Of a stretch of DNA of 64,000 nucleotides, positions 27,505 to 36,010 are shown in pieces. The position numbers and the translations under genes were made by a program. Under the pieces are notes generated by a model, which did no database searches, was not told the origin of the DNA, and saw only the letters and a list, made by a program, of their open reading frames with translations. Origin of the DNA: an uncultured archaeon (GTDB lineage Archaea > Nanobdellota > Nanobdellia > Woesearchaeales > CAIVOO01); assembly GCA_903904885.1 (NCBI GenBank), contig CAIVED010000027.1:1-64000 (forward strand), written 5' to 3'. How positions within the stretch are numbered: the first letter of the stretch is position 1; each line of letters begins with the position of its first letter.

Positions 27505-28275
27505 TTATTTTCTTAGTAAATTTTCTCGAATTGAAAGAGAAGTACCTGGAGGCACAAACCCTTGTTTTTTCCAGAGAAAGTACTTTGTTAACTGGACAGG
27601 CGAATTAAATCCAATTTCAGACATCCATTTATTCAGTCTTGGAACACCATTAATCTGAATGTAATAATTTCTGTGAACCTTCCCCTTTCTTGTCTGAAAT
27701 CTGGAATTTGAATAAAATTTAAATTTTAAATCTTCCAGTATTTTCTTTGTTGAATTATGTAAAACTTCGTCAGAAGTTTGATAATCAATAACTGGGTAAT
27801 AATTGATGTTTTTGTGCCTTGCCTTGAAAGCAAGGCTAAAATCAGCGTCAGCGAGACCTCTCAGGAATGACCTTTTAATTTCAGGATTGCTTTTAAGAAT
27901 TATGCTTGGAAACTCATAATTTGACTTTTTCCCTAAAGGCAATCCGCATTTTTCATGGAGAAATGAGAGTATTGTTTTTGAGTATATTGTTATATTAGCT
28001 GTTGTCTTTTTTGATAAAACTTTTACATTTTTATTAAACAGCTTTTTTATTAATGGACATAAGAAGGATTTATACCATTTTAGCTCTTCAGAAAGATTTC
28101 CATCATATGAAATATAGTAATTAACCCCATTCCTCTTTTTATAAACACTCATCGATCCGTCTCCAAGATGAAACCCGAGCAGATAAGCTAATTCTAGATT
28201 TAGTGTTTCGGGCAGTTTTATTTTTTGTTTCAAGTCTAAATCACTAAAAGAGATATCTGAGGAGTCAAATTTCAT
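27505..28275 (-). CDS. LAGLIDADG homing endonuclease
   Basis: The 256-residue protein has two LAGLIDADG helices: LAYLLGFHLGDGSM (residues 29-42) and FLRGLADADFSL (about 138-149), so it would act as a pseudo-symmetric monomer. Between and after them are the usual beta-rich DNA-contact segments (YYIQINGVPRLNKWM). Its stop codon is 3 nt from the end of tRNA-Asn on the opposite strand, and the message, driven by TATTTAAAT (about 28303-28295), is probably leaderless. Closeness to a multi-intron tRNA suggests it spreads tRNA introns, but it is not itself inside a tRNA intron as laid out here. Confidence 0.85.
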   Translation of the reverse strand: MKFDSSDISFSDLDLKQKIKLPETLNLELAYLLGFHLGDGSMSVYKKRNGVNYYISYDGNLSEELKWYKSFLCPLIKKLFNKNVKVLSKKTTANITIYSKTILSFLHEKCGLPLGKKSNYEFPSIILKSNPEIKRSFLRGLADADFSLAFKARHKNINYYPVIDYQTSDEVLHNSTKKILEDLKFKFYSNSRFQTRKGKVHRNYYIQINGVPRLNKWMSEIGFNSPVQLTKYFLWKKQGFVPPGTSLSIRENLLRK

Positions 28276-28343
28276 AACTTGAATATAGACTGACCATTTA
28301 AATACTCATCGTCGAGGGATGTCCAGTGAACTTTTGAGGGAAA

Positions 28344-28355
28344 GGTTTATAAAAC
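28344..28355 (+). promoter_or_regulatory. TATA box of tRNA-Ile
   Basis: GGTTTATAAAAC lies about 29 nt before the tRNA-Ile start at 28379, standard spacing. Confidence 0.6.
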
Positions 28356-28378
28356 ATTTCTTTGTGCAGTTATTCATC

Positions 28379-28453
28379 GGGCCCGTAGCTTAGTTTGGCT
28401 GGAGCGTACGACTGATAATCGTAAGGTCCCGCGTTCAAATCGCGGCGGGCCCA
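28379..28453 (+). tRNA. tRNA-Ile (GAT)
   Basis: GGGCCCG pairs with CGGGCCC (28446-28452), discriminator A at 28453. The anticodon arm TACGA-CTGATAA-TCGTA shows GAT. The T arm is CGCG-rich with loop TTCAAAT. No intron and no encoded CCA. It is an ordinary-length gene in contrast to the tRNAs on either side. Confidence 0.95.
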
Positions 28454-28472
28454 TTTAACGCTTTCAAAAGGT

Positions 28473-28550
28473 AATAATTGTTTCTTGCGTGGCAATATAG
28501 CAAAAGAAGTGAAAACAATATCAAGCTTAACGCAAGAACCAGAAACCGGG
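28473..28550 (+). repeat. Structured intergenic repeat, truncated copy D
   Basis: This segment aligns with the right half of copy A: TTCTTGC-TGGCA, then AGCAAAAGAAG, AAAACAATATC and CGCAAGAACCAGAAACCGGG. The left half and the apical hairpin are missing. It follows tRNA-Ile directly, so tRNA 3' processing would release it. Confidence 0.55.
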
Positions 28551-28597
28551 AATTTTATTAAAAAGCTTTAAAAAACCGCTGGGTAACTAATAATTCG

Positions 28598-28675
28598 GAT
28601 GTGACCAAAAGCTGATGATTTAGATATCCCCGTCTGATTACAAATGAAGATGGAAATCTTATGAAGCTGGTCAAA
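28598..28675 (+). ncRNA. Candidate box C/D-like small RNA
   Basis: A TATA-like CTTTAAAAAACC (28566-28577) predicts a start near 28600. The predicted transcript begins with GACCA (28603-28607), which pairs with TGGTC (28668-28672) as a terminal stem. Inside are a C-like box TGATGA (28613-28618), a D'-like CTGA (28634-28637) and a C'-like ATGAAGA (28644-28650); the final D box would be ATGA (28661-28664), one base off the CTGA consensus. Box order, spacing and terminal stem fit an archaeal C/D guide RNA; the imperfect D box lowers confidence. The target is not known. Confidence 0.4.
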
Positions 28676-28695
28676 ATCCAAAGGTTAAAACGTAG

Positions 28696-29568
28696 TTAGT
28701 CTAGTCTTACATATCGCCCGATTTGGGCTACAAGGTCGCTGATTTTTATATGCCTTGGTTTGCCCGGCGTTCCCTTGTCATAGCCAAGCACTTCTCTGTT
28801 ATCCAGTTCTAACGAAACTCTTCCATGATTTGGAACTCCAACCGTGCTTGTGCATTCCTGCGCCTCTCCTGTTCCGGTTGAAACCCCCAGAATTTTCTCC
28901 CGACTGGGGTCCAGTTTAACTAGGAGAATCTCAAGATTGCCCCCTTTTCTTAGACTCAAAGAAAATGCACCTTTTTTGTGCTCGCTGCGGCTTCCTATTT
29001 TGACAGATTGATTGTCCCAAGAATTAGTTAGCAACAACTCTTCTTCAGGACCAGTGATAATTCTATAGTTTGATTTTCTCATGAAATCAAACCTGCTGTT
29101 TATTCTTTCAAGATTTTCGTCAGGATCTCCATCGCCTCTGTAAGAAAAACTACTGAAGGCACACTGATCCACAGGTATTCTTCCAACAACCACCGGTTCT
29201 TTGCTTCTCATAAGACATACTTCATCTCCACTGTACTGCAAAGAATATGGCTGGTTTTTTGCAGAAAGATAATCATTTATCTGGGCAATCACAGCTTGCC
29301 CCCTTTCAGAAGTCAACCTCTCCTTAAGGTAAGGTTTTAGGTTCGCTCTTAGAGTAGTTGCTGCATTAAAAGGTGCGATAGGAGCAAGCACTTTTGGGTG
29401 ATACTCTTCTCTTTTTCTTGGCCCATCATCTGGAGGCTCGTTCTTTACAACCTTCTCTTCACTGCCAGATGAAGCATAGTGTCTTAAACTCTCGGTAAGA
29501 AAATAACTTCTGCGCCTAGAATCAACATCATCTCCATATCCCATAAAAAAATATTTTATGGTACTCAT
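28696..29568 (-). CDS. Hypothetical protein, 290 residues
   Basis: No recognised domain. The N-terminal 70 residues are polar and probably disordered (EEKVVKNEPPDDGPRKREEY). The rest alternates short helices with a beta-rich C-terminal half (SLSLRKGGNLEILLVKLDPS to RVSLELDNREVLGYDKGTPG). There is no signal peptide or metal motif. It is single-gene, divergent from the HD-domain gene with a shared AT-rich promoter region at 29569-29646. Confidence 0.65.
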   Translation of the reverse strand: MSTIKYFFMGYGDDVDSRRRSYFLTESLRHYASSGSEEKVVKNEPPDDGPRKREEYHPKVLAPIAPFNAATTLRANLKPYLKERLTSERGQAVIAQINDYLSAKNQPYSLQYSGDEVCLMRSKEPVVVGRIPVDQCAFSSFSYRGDGDPDENLERINSRFDFMRKSNYRIITGPEEELLLTNSWDNQSVKIGSRSEHKKGAFSLSLRKGGNLEILLVKLDPSREKILGVSTGTGEAQECTSTVGVPNHGRVSLELDNREVLGYDKGTPGKPRHIKISDLVAQIGRYVRLD

Positions 29569-29646
29569 TTATAAACATTTCTCTTGTTACCATTTAAAAA
29601 TAGAAAATACAGAAAACTATATAAAAAACCCTGATTGCAGTGAAAT

Positions 29647-30270
29647 ATGGACGACAAAACATTTGCTAATTTTCTGAAAATATTGGTATTATACAAGCTT
29701 AAACAGATTCCGAGAAATTCATCAAATCAGTATCATGATGAAAAAGAGGGCGTTTTTTATCGGAGAAGAGAAACAGATGCAGAGCATGTTTATTCTAGTT
29801 TAAGGCTTGCGGATTTTTTTCTCACGTCTGAAACTGAATTTGCAGATTTAAGCAGGCTAAGAGTATACGAACTGATTATGTACCATGAGGATGTTGAAAT
29901 CATCGCCAGAGATACAGGAATTTCTGAAATAGAAAAAAGAAAAAATAAGGAAAAAAAAGAACGAGAAGCTTTGAAGATATTGCATCCAAGATATCCTGCT
30001 CATTTAGATGACAAACTTATTCTTTTGGATGCTGAATACAGGGAAAGACATACTGAAGAATCCAAATTTGCAAAGGGAATCGACAAACTGGATGCGTTGG
30101 TGCATGAGCTTCAATATCCCACAGATTGGGGCCCGAAAGGATTTGATGAAAAAAATGTCAGGGCATGGTTCCAGCCGGCTTTTGAATATTCCCCGACATT
30201 TATGGCATATTTTGAAAAAATTATTGAGCATTTGAATCAGAATGGGTATTTCAATACAAACAGAGAATAG
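29647..30270 (+). CDS. HD-domain phosphohydrolase-like protein
   Basis: 207 residues with an HD-superfamily core: TDAEHVYSSLRLADF (His47), YELIMYHEDVEIIA (His80 followed by Glu81 instead of the classical Asp) and a late Asp in AKGIDKLDALVHELQYP. This resembles YfbR/HDDC2-type 5'-deoxynucleotidases, which act on deoxynucleoside monophosphates. The HE variant could alter metal binding. It overlaps the start of the Hel308-like frame by 29 nt, and sits where the first half of that helicase would be expected. Confidence 0.75.
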   Translation: MDDKTFANFLKILVLYKLKQIPRNSSNQYHDEKEGVFYRRRETDAEHVYSSLRLADFFLTSETEFADLSRLRVYELIMYHEDVEIIARDTGISEIEKRKNKEKKEREALKILHPRYPAHLDDKLILLDAEYRERHTEESKFAKGIDKLDALVHELQYPTDWGPKGFDEKNVRAWFQPAFEYSPTFMAYFEKIIEHLNQNGYFNTNRE

Positions 30271-31864
30271 AAAATACAACTTTTATAAACAGAGCAGAAA
30301 CAATAGATTTGTGCCAAAAACAATCAAAATCCCGGAGATTTCTGAAGAGGAGGTTGTCAACCTTGCTGTTGACACAATAGGCAGGAAAAAGCAGGCCCTT
30401 GTTTTTGTTGCAACCAAGTCAAGCGCTGAGGCAACTGCTGACAAGATTGCAGCCAAAATAAAAGATAACATTGATGTTGAATTGTCAGAAAAGCTTCTGC
30501 ATGCGCTGCCAAGGCCAACAAAGCAGTGCCAGCGCCTTGCAAGGAATGCAAAAAAGGGCGTTGTTTTCCATCACTCAGGATTGCATCACCACCAGAGGGA
30601 ATTGATAGAAGACAAATTCCGGGATGGTACAATCAAAATAATCTGCTGCACTCCGACATTGGCAGCAGGGCTTGACTTGCCGGCATTCCGCGCAATTCTC
30701 AAGGATTTGAAACGATACAACGGCAGGTGGGGAACTTCATGGATTCCTGTTTTGGAGTACCAGCAGATGTGCGGCCGTGCAGGAAGGCCGGGAAAAGAGG
30801 ATTTCGGCGAGGCAATAATAATTGCATCAACAGAAGCTGACAAGGAAGAGATTTACGAAAAATATGTTATCGGGGACGTGGAGCCGATTTACTCCAAGCT
30901 TGCTGTTGAACCGGTTCTTCGAACCTATGTCCTCTCTCTTATCGCAACCGAAGTCGTCAATTCAAGGCAGAAGCTGATTGATTTTTTCAAGAAAACATTC
31001 TGGGCCCAGCAGTACAAGGACATGGAAAAGCTTGAAAAGATAATGATGAAAATGGCAAACCTCCTTGAGGAGTTTGATTTCATTGCGATTTCATCAAAAA
31101 AATCGGATTTCAGGGCCGCAAGCGACATAGAGGATGACAGGATAATTTCAACTCCCATTGGCAAGAGGGTTGCTGAGCTTTACATTGACCCAATAACCGC
31201 CCATAATATTATTCTCGGGCTGAAAAAAGCGGGCAACAAGCCGTCGGCATTTGCCCTTTTGCAGCTAATAAGCAACCAGCTTGAGCTGAGGCCGAAGCTG
31301 GCTGTGAGAAAAAATGACTATGAAACAGTAAGCGAGAAACTTCTGCAGGAGGAGCTTCTTGCAAATGAGCCAGCAATATACGACCCGGAATACGGCGACT
31401 TCCTTGACTCGGTAAAAACAGCAATGTTCCTTGAGGAATGGATAAGCGAGAAAACCGAAGAAGAAATACTTGAGAAATTCAATGTCCGCCCGGGCGAAAT
31501 CAAAACAAAAATAGACAGCGCAGACTGGCTGCTCTATGCGATGGAAGAGCTTGCAAGAATGATTCAAAGGCAGGAACTGCTCAAAGAGATTGCGAAATTA
31601 AGATTGCGGGTAAAGCACGGGATAAAAGAAGATATTCTCCAGCTAATGCAGCTTAAAGGAATAGGCAGGGTGAAGGCAAGAAAATTATTTGCCAACAAGA
31701 TAAAGGCCTTGGAAGACGTGAGGCAGGCAAGCTTCGGAGCCCTTGCCCAGGTAATAGGAGCGAAAACAGCGGCCAGCGTTAAAGAGCAGCTGGGAGAAAA
31801 GATTGAGGCTGTGCCGGAAAAAAAGAGAAAGGGGCAGCTGAGTTTATTGGGGTATAAGGATTAA
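30242..31864 (+). pseudogene. hel308: Hel308 helicase lacking the N-terminal RecA lobe
   Basis: The 540 residues match Hel308/Ski2-like helicases from the second RecA lobe on: ALVFVATKSSAEATADKIA, VVFHHSGLHHHQRELIEDKFRDG, CTPTLAAGLDLPAFRAI and QMCGRAGRPG (motifs IV-VI), then the winged-helix and ratchet domains and a C-terminal HhH (LMQLKGIGRVKARKLFANKI). Walker A, the DEAH box and the first about 200 residues are absent, so it cannot hydrolyse ATP alone. A TATA-like CTTTTATAAAC at about 30278 would give a leaderless start at GTG 30311 (VPKTIKIPE). It may be a decaying gene, or a split one whose other half lies elsewhere. Confidence 0.8.
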
Positions 31865-31894
31865 AGGGTTAAATATAAAAAGAAGCTAATAAAG

Positions 31895-32689
31895 ATGGGT
31901 TCCATGAATTTCAAACCGGCAATATTCCAGAAGCCAAATGCCAGCATTCTCAAAAAAGAGGGGTTTATGTGCATTGACTGCCACTGCCATACAAATTATT
32001 CTGACGGGGCAAAGCTGGACGAGGTTCTAAAAGCGTGCAGAAAGAAAGGGATTGGCGTCGCAATAACAGACCACAATGAAATAAAAGGCGCTGTGGAAGC
32101 GTTGAAGCAAAAGGAAATTATGGTAATCCCAGGCATGGAAATAAACACCAGCGACGGCCCACACCTGCTGGCATATTTCTACAACATAGCAGAGCTGGAG
32201 GATTTCCACAATAAGTTCATTGAACCGAGAAGGGTCTTCAAGCCCAGGATGATGGTAAAGCTCACAATGCTTGAAACTCTAGACAAGCTTGAAAGCTATA
32301 ACTGCGTTACAGCCCTGGCTCATCCCTATGCCCCGCTCTGGACAAATTTCAATTTCGCGCTCATGAAAAATCCCGAAAACCGGGAGGTTGTGAAAAGGGT
32401 TGATGCAATAGAGGTAATCTCCGGCCTGCAGAGGAAAATCTCAAACCTCAACGCAAGGGAGCTTCAGGTGCTTTTTGACAAGGCCGCAACAGGCGGAAGC
32501 GATGCCCACTCGGCAAAGGACGTCGGCAACTGCCTGACCCTGGCAGAAACAAACAATGCAGAGGATTTCCTTGAAGAGATAAGAAAAAAGAGAACCATTG
32601 CCATAGGAAAAGAAAAAATAAGGCAGAAAGCCCGGCTTGCATCCAAATTCATCAGGAAGACGATAAAGATAGCAGTGACCGGAAAATGA
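31895..32689 (+). CDS. PHP-domain metal-dependent phosphoesterase
   Basis: 264 residues. The PHP motifs are clear: IDCHCHTNYSDGAKLDEVL, GVAITDHNEI, IPGMEINTSDGPHLLAYF, ALAHPYAP and GGSDAHSAKDVG, giving the His/Asp cluster for a trinuclear metal site. Such proteins hydrolyse phosphoesters, in some cases 3',5'-nucleoside bisphosphates or RNA ends. The start could also be ATG 31967 (MCIDCHCH), closer to the usual family start, but TTAAATATAAAA at 31867 spaces well for a leaderless 31895. Its stop overlaps the next gene by 4 nt. Confidence 0.9.
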   Translation: MGSMNFKPAIFQKPNASILKKEGFMCIDCHCHTNYSDGAKLDEVLKACRKKGIGVAITDHNEIKGAVEALKQKEIMVIPGMEINTSDGPHLLAYFYNIAELEDFHNKFIEPRRVFKPRMMVKLTMLETLDKLESYNCVTALAHPYAPLWTNFNFALMKNPENREVVKRVDAIEVISGLQRKISNLNARELQVLFDKAATGGSDAHSAKDVGNCLTLAETNNAEDFLEEIRKKRTIAIGKEKIRQKARLASKFIRKTIKIAVTGK

Positions 32690-33195
32690 AAATTGCAAAT
32701 ATTCTTACAGTTTCACGGATTGTCCTTGCGCCAATAATACTGGTTTTGATATTGTATAAAATCTGGGCTGCTGCGATAATCCTTCTTGCAGCTGCGTTTC
32801 TTACAGACATATTTGACGGTTATCTGGCCAGGAAGCTGAAGCAGGAGTCCCATTTCGGGAAGGTGCTTGACCCTGTTGCTGACAAGATGCTTGCTTTCTG
32901 CGCAATTTTCGGGCTGCTTTATGTCTTCGGGAAGGCAGAAACAAACTGGATTTACGGGATAATGTTTTTTTCAAAGGACATTCTGAACTTCGCATTTCTC
33001 ATTTTCAAAAACGCCTACAGGCTCAAAAAAATTCACCCCAGGCCTCTCGGGAAAATAACCTCCGTATTCCAGGCAATAACTCTTTTCTGGATCATTTTAG
33101 GGCTGCCAAACGATTTGATGTGGATTTATCTTGTATTCTTTTTGGGGATAGCATCAAGCATAGATTATTACCTGGCTTTCAGGAAGAGAAAATAA
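32686..33195 (+). CDS. CDP-alcohol phosphatidyltransferase
   Basis: 169 residues, four to six membrane helices. The diagnostic motif D-x2-DG-x2-AR-x7-8-G-x3-D-x3-D appears as DIFDGYLARK...GKVLDPVADK (residues about 41-67), which binds CDP-lipid and two metals. It joins a head-group alcohol (glycerol phosphate, inositol phosphate or serine) to CDP-archaeol, the product of CarS, whose gene is 6 kb away. The substrate cannot be told from the sequence; similarity to PgsA is closest. ATGA overlap with the PHP gene shows co-translation. Confidence 0.88.
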   Translation: MKIANILTVSRIVLAPIILVLILYKIWAAAIILLAAAFLTDIFDGYLARKLKQESHFGKVLDPVADKMLAFCAIFGLLYVFGKAETNWIYGIMFFSKDILNFAFLIFKNAYRLKKIHPRPLGKITSVFQAITLFWIILGLPNDLMWIYLVFFLGIASSIDYYLAFRKRK

Positions 33196-33241
33196 ATTTC
33201 AGCTTCATAATATTTTTAAACCCGCAGGCCAGAAAAAATGC

Positions 33242-33511
33242 ATGAACCCGCTCAGAATAAACTACATTGCCGACGCAGGGCTGGCCCTGGCTTTTGTTGT
33301 TAATTGCCTAACTGGACTGCTGAAATTCTCCTGGTTTTGGAATTTCACTCATCTGAATTACAGGGCAGTCAATTTCAGGCTTCTTGGTTTTGTCCATGAC
33401 TGGAGCGGGATAATCCTGCTTATTCTGATTCTGGCCCATCTTGTTTTGCACTGGAGATGGATTGTTTCATCAACAAAAGCGATATTCTCAAAAAAACAGA
33501 TTGCCAATTGA
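33242..33511 (+). CDS. DUF4405-like membrane protein
   Basis: 89 residues with two or three hydrophobic helices and histidines in the pattern FVHDWSGIILLILILAHLVLHWRWI, as in DUF4405/cytochrome b561-like small membrane proteins that may bind haem. A leading helix reads YIADAGLALAFVVNCLTGLL. Expressed alone after the CDP-alcohol transferase. Function unknown; haem binding would be an inference from the His spacing. Confidence 0.7.
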   Translation: MNPLRINYIADAGLALAFVVNCLTGLLKFSWFWNFTHLNYRAVNFRLLGFVHDWSGIILLILILAHLVLHWRWIVSSTKAIFSKKQIAN

Positions 33512-33526
33512 GCCGGCAGGGCAAAC

Positions 33527-33537
33527 CCTTAAAAAAC
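33527..33537 (+). promoter_or_regulatory. TATA box of tRNA-Arg
   Basis: CCTTAAAAAAC lies 28 nt upstream of the tRNA-Arg start at 33560 and is the only well-spaced box. Confidence 0.5.
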
Positions 33538-33559
33538 AGCGCTGATTGTGATAAGCTGT

Positions 33560-33677
33560 GCCCCTGTAGTATAGCTTGGATAGAATACGGGCTTGCGGTA
33601 GCGGCGAACAATGTTCGCCTGAGTTTACAGCTCACTGCAAACAGCCTGTGACCCGGGTTCGAATCCCGGCGGGGGCG
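33560..33677 (+). tRNA. tRNA-Arg (GCG) with a 44-nt intron at 37/38
   Basis: GCCCCTG (33560-33566) pairs with CGGGGGC (33670-33676). The T arm is CCGGG-TTCGAAT-CCCGG. Anticodon stem CGGGC (33588-33592) pairs with GCCTG (33644-33648); joining TTGCGG to A33643 gives the loop TTGCGGA, anticodon GCG. The intron (about 33599-33642) has the long hairpin GGCGAAC-AAT-GTTCGCC and forms a bulge-helix-bulge-like junction: TTGC pairs with GCAA next to the 3-nt bulge ACA. The D stem is weak in this reading, which leaves some doubt about the exact isoacceptor. Confidence 0.75.
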
Positions 33678-33680
33678 TTC

Positions 33681-34937
33681 TTACTCATACCTCAGCGCAT
33701 CAACAGGATTAAGCTTGGAAGCGCGATATGCAGGTATCGCACCGGCTATCATTCCGATTCCGACAGAAACAACAATTGCCACAATCAGGATAGTCGGGCT
33801 GACAAATGACGTGCCGCCCAGGCCAAATGCCCCTCTTCCCCCTCCGGTAAGCTGTATCCCGCCAAGAGAGCTTATTGTTTCCGAGGAGATGACCCCGACT
33901 ATTATTCCGCCTATTCCCCCAACCAGCCCAATCAAACCGGAATTAAACAGGAATATCAGCAGAATGTCCCTGTTCTTCGCCCCTATTGCTTTCATCATGC
34001 CTATCTCCCTTGTTTTTTCAAGCACAGATGTGAACATCGTATTTGCTATCCCCACTGCGCCGACTATGAGCGATATTCCTGCTATTGCCCCCAGAAACAG
34101 GGCAAGCGCATTCATTGTCTGCTGAATTGTCTGCTGGAAAGATGTGGGAGAAGAAACGCTGAAATCCTGCTTGTTCGCCTGCAGAATCCCCCTTGAGAGC
34201 ATCAGCTTGGAGGTAATAAGATTCATGGTGTCGTTTGCAAGATCAACATTCGCTATTTTTACCTGTATTGAATTAAGCTCAGTCTGCCCCACATTCGGCA
34301 AAACATCCCTTGCAACAGCAAGGGGAATGTAAATGGAAGAGCCTTCTGAAAGTATTCCAACAACATTAAACGACTTGCCCTCAATTGTTATTTTGTTGTT
34401 CAGCGCAATTGTCTTGCCAAAAACTGAATTTGCAACATTTGCCCCTATGACCGCAGAATAGGTGTCTCCCTGCAAAAGGAACCTTCCGGAGCTGAGAGTT
34501 GATGTGGTAATATCTTTCCATACAGAAGTGTCAACGCCAGTAACTGAAAGCGTGGCGGTCTTGGCCGAAAACACAACACTCGGACGGTCAGAAACTTGGC
34601 CAAGGACATAATCAACATTCGGTATGCTTTTCAGGACAGTTATATCTCTCGATGTCAGATTTTTCCCCTGGAGGGACGTGCCTCCTCCTTCAGGTCCTCC
34701 TGGACCCCCGCCAAAACCAGCGCCCCTTGCCCTTGAAAATCCGGGGCTGACTGTTATTATGTTTGCACCCAACCCCCCAAGCCGCTCTGACAATGTCCTT
34801 TGGGCTCCCTCGCTGATGGAAACAATCGCAACCACTGCGCCGATTCCTATTATGATTCCGATGATGGTCAGCCAGCTTCTCAGCTTGCTGTGAAAAAGTA
34901 TATTAAGCGCCAGCTGGACTGATTTTCTTAGCCTCAT
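33681..34937 (-). CDS. MacB-type ABC transporter permease
   Basis: 418 residues: an N-terminal helix (SWLTIIGIIIGIGAVVAIVS), a large extracytoplasmic MacB_PCD-like domain of about 220 residues, and a C-terminal three-helix FtsX domain with EKTREIGMMKAIGAKNRDILLIFL and PAYRASKLNPVDALRYE, the hallmark last segment. It is the permease partner of the ATPase at 36007. Gly-rich stretch GGGPGGPEGGG in the exposed part is unusual. MacB-type machines couple ATP use to periplasmic conformational change (mechanotransmission); cargo unknown. Its start overlaps the secreted-protein stop by 4 nt. 3' end abuts tRNA-Arg convergently. Confidence 0.9.
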   Translation of the reverse strand: MRLRKSVQLALNILFHSKLRSWLTIIGIIIGIGAVVAIVSISEGAQRTLSERLGGLGANIITVSPGFSRARGAGFGGGPGGPEGGGTSLQGKNLTSRDITVLKSIPNVDYVLGQVSDRPSVVFSAKTATLSVTGVDTSVWKDITTSTLSSGRFLLQGDTYSAVIGANVANSVFGKTIALNNKITIEGKSFNVVGILSEGSSIYIPLAVARDVLPNVGQTELNSIQVKIANVDLANDTMNLITSKLMLSRGILQANKQDFSVSSPTSFQQTIQQTMNALALFLGAIAGISLIVGAVGIANTMFTSVLEKTREIGMMKAIGAKNRDILLIFLFNSGLIGLVGGIGGIIVGVISSETISSLGGIQLTGGGRGAFGLGGTSFVSPTILIVAIVVSVGIGMIAGAIPAYRASKLNPVDALRYE

Positions 34938-36010
34938 TTTTTGGATTTTGCATTTCTAACCCAGTCGGGGGTCTCACCCTTTTCCTGATGATGCTTTTCT
35001 GCTTTCCTCCTGAAAAATTTCATGTAGACCAGGAACACCACAATAATGCAAACTATGCCGATAATCAGCAAAGTGCCGCTTCCAAATGCCGAAGTTCCAT
35101 TGGTTCTCCCTGCGCCCTGGAAATTTCCTGCTGCAGAAGAATTCCTCAGCCTTGTGAAATTGCCGCTGCTGCTTATTGCATACGGAAGCTCCATGTTGGC
35201 AACCCTCCTAATCCCTATATTGTCAGTGTAGTAAACATCAAATTTCAGGTTTTTGGAAACAGGACCGAAGCTTTCATTGCCAAAGTTCCTCGGGGAGCTT
35301 GCGTTCCTAAATCCTGCTGGCTGCGCAAGTTTCGGTGTAATTGTGAACCCGACCACGGTGTAATCCCCGCTTGCAAGATTCCCCACCATCTGGCCGCTGG
35401 TTCCGGTAGTTGAAAAGTCCTGCTGGTCAGGAATTCTTACCACCACCGAGTTTGCAGTGTATTTTCCGGCATTTGCTATGGCAATTGAAACCTGGGAACC
35501 GGTTATGTCCTGCATCACTGCGTCAAATGCTGTTCTCGCATCCTGTATTGTGATATTGAAGTGCCTTATCATGGGAGTTGAATTGCTCCATATGCCCGGG
35601 CTAAGCTGAACTTCTACGTCCGACTCACCATCAAGAGCATCCTTGTCCACCCTAAGGTGATAGGGAACCATCCAGTCTTTTTTGTAATCCTGTATGTATG
35701 TATCATCGGGAAGTGTCCTCAATCCGCTGGCATTGCCGTCAAGGGAAAAGGGATAGCTCATTAGCATCTCAAATCTTGAGCCGTTGCAGACATAGTTCTG
35801 CATCCAGTTTACCTGGAACACAACATCAACATAGCTGTCCGGCTGGGCAGGATAGGGATTCTGGTTAACCAAAGTAACATTCAGGGCACAGTCTGCGTAA
35901 TAGCTGTCAGCCACTGAACTCGCTGAATTTGATGAGCCTGGCGCATATGCAATGTTAGCCAAAAGCAAAACTAATCCTGCAATAATCATTAAATTTCCCA
36001 AGATTTTCAT
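34934..36010 (-). CDS. Extracytoplasmic protein of the MacB-type operon
   Basis: 358 residues. A signal peptide ([23 protein letters not shown]) leads into an exported part with the COG1361/S-layer-like pattern (VSIAIANAGKYTANSVVVRIPDQQDF, then GQMVGNLASGDYTVVGFTITP). A hydrophobic helix (LLIIGIVCIIVVFLVYMKFF) and basic tail anchor it. It sits between ATPase and permease with 4-nt overlaps on each side, so it is stoichiometrically co-translated and likely the third component, comparable in position to MacA-type adaptors though unrelated in sequence. Confidence 0.8.
   Translation of the reverse strand: MKILGNLMIIAGLVLLLANIAYAPGSSNSASSVADSYYADCALNVTLVNQNPYPAQPDSYVDVVFQVNWMQNYVCNGSRFEMLMSYPFSLDGNASGLRTLPDDTYIQDYKKDWMVPYHLRVDKDALDGESDVEVQLSPGIWSNSTPMIRHFNITIQDARTAFDAVMQDITGSQVSIAIANAGKYTANSVVVRIPDQQDFSTTGTSGQMVGNLASGDYTVVGFTITPKLAQPAGFRNASSPRNFGNESFGPVSKNLKFDVYYTDNIGIRRVANMELPYAISSSGNFTRLRNSSAAGNFQGAGRTNGTSAFGSGTLLIIGIVCIIVVFLVYMKFFRRKAEKHHQEKGETPDWVRNAKSKK

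Noticed and set aside
28276-28320. Duplicate of tRNA-Asn sequence next to the endonuclease, as seen at tRNA-Gln
   Set aside because: No 10-nt match to tRNA-Asn or tRNA-Ile was found; the upstream side of this endonuclease shows no duplication.
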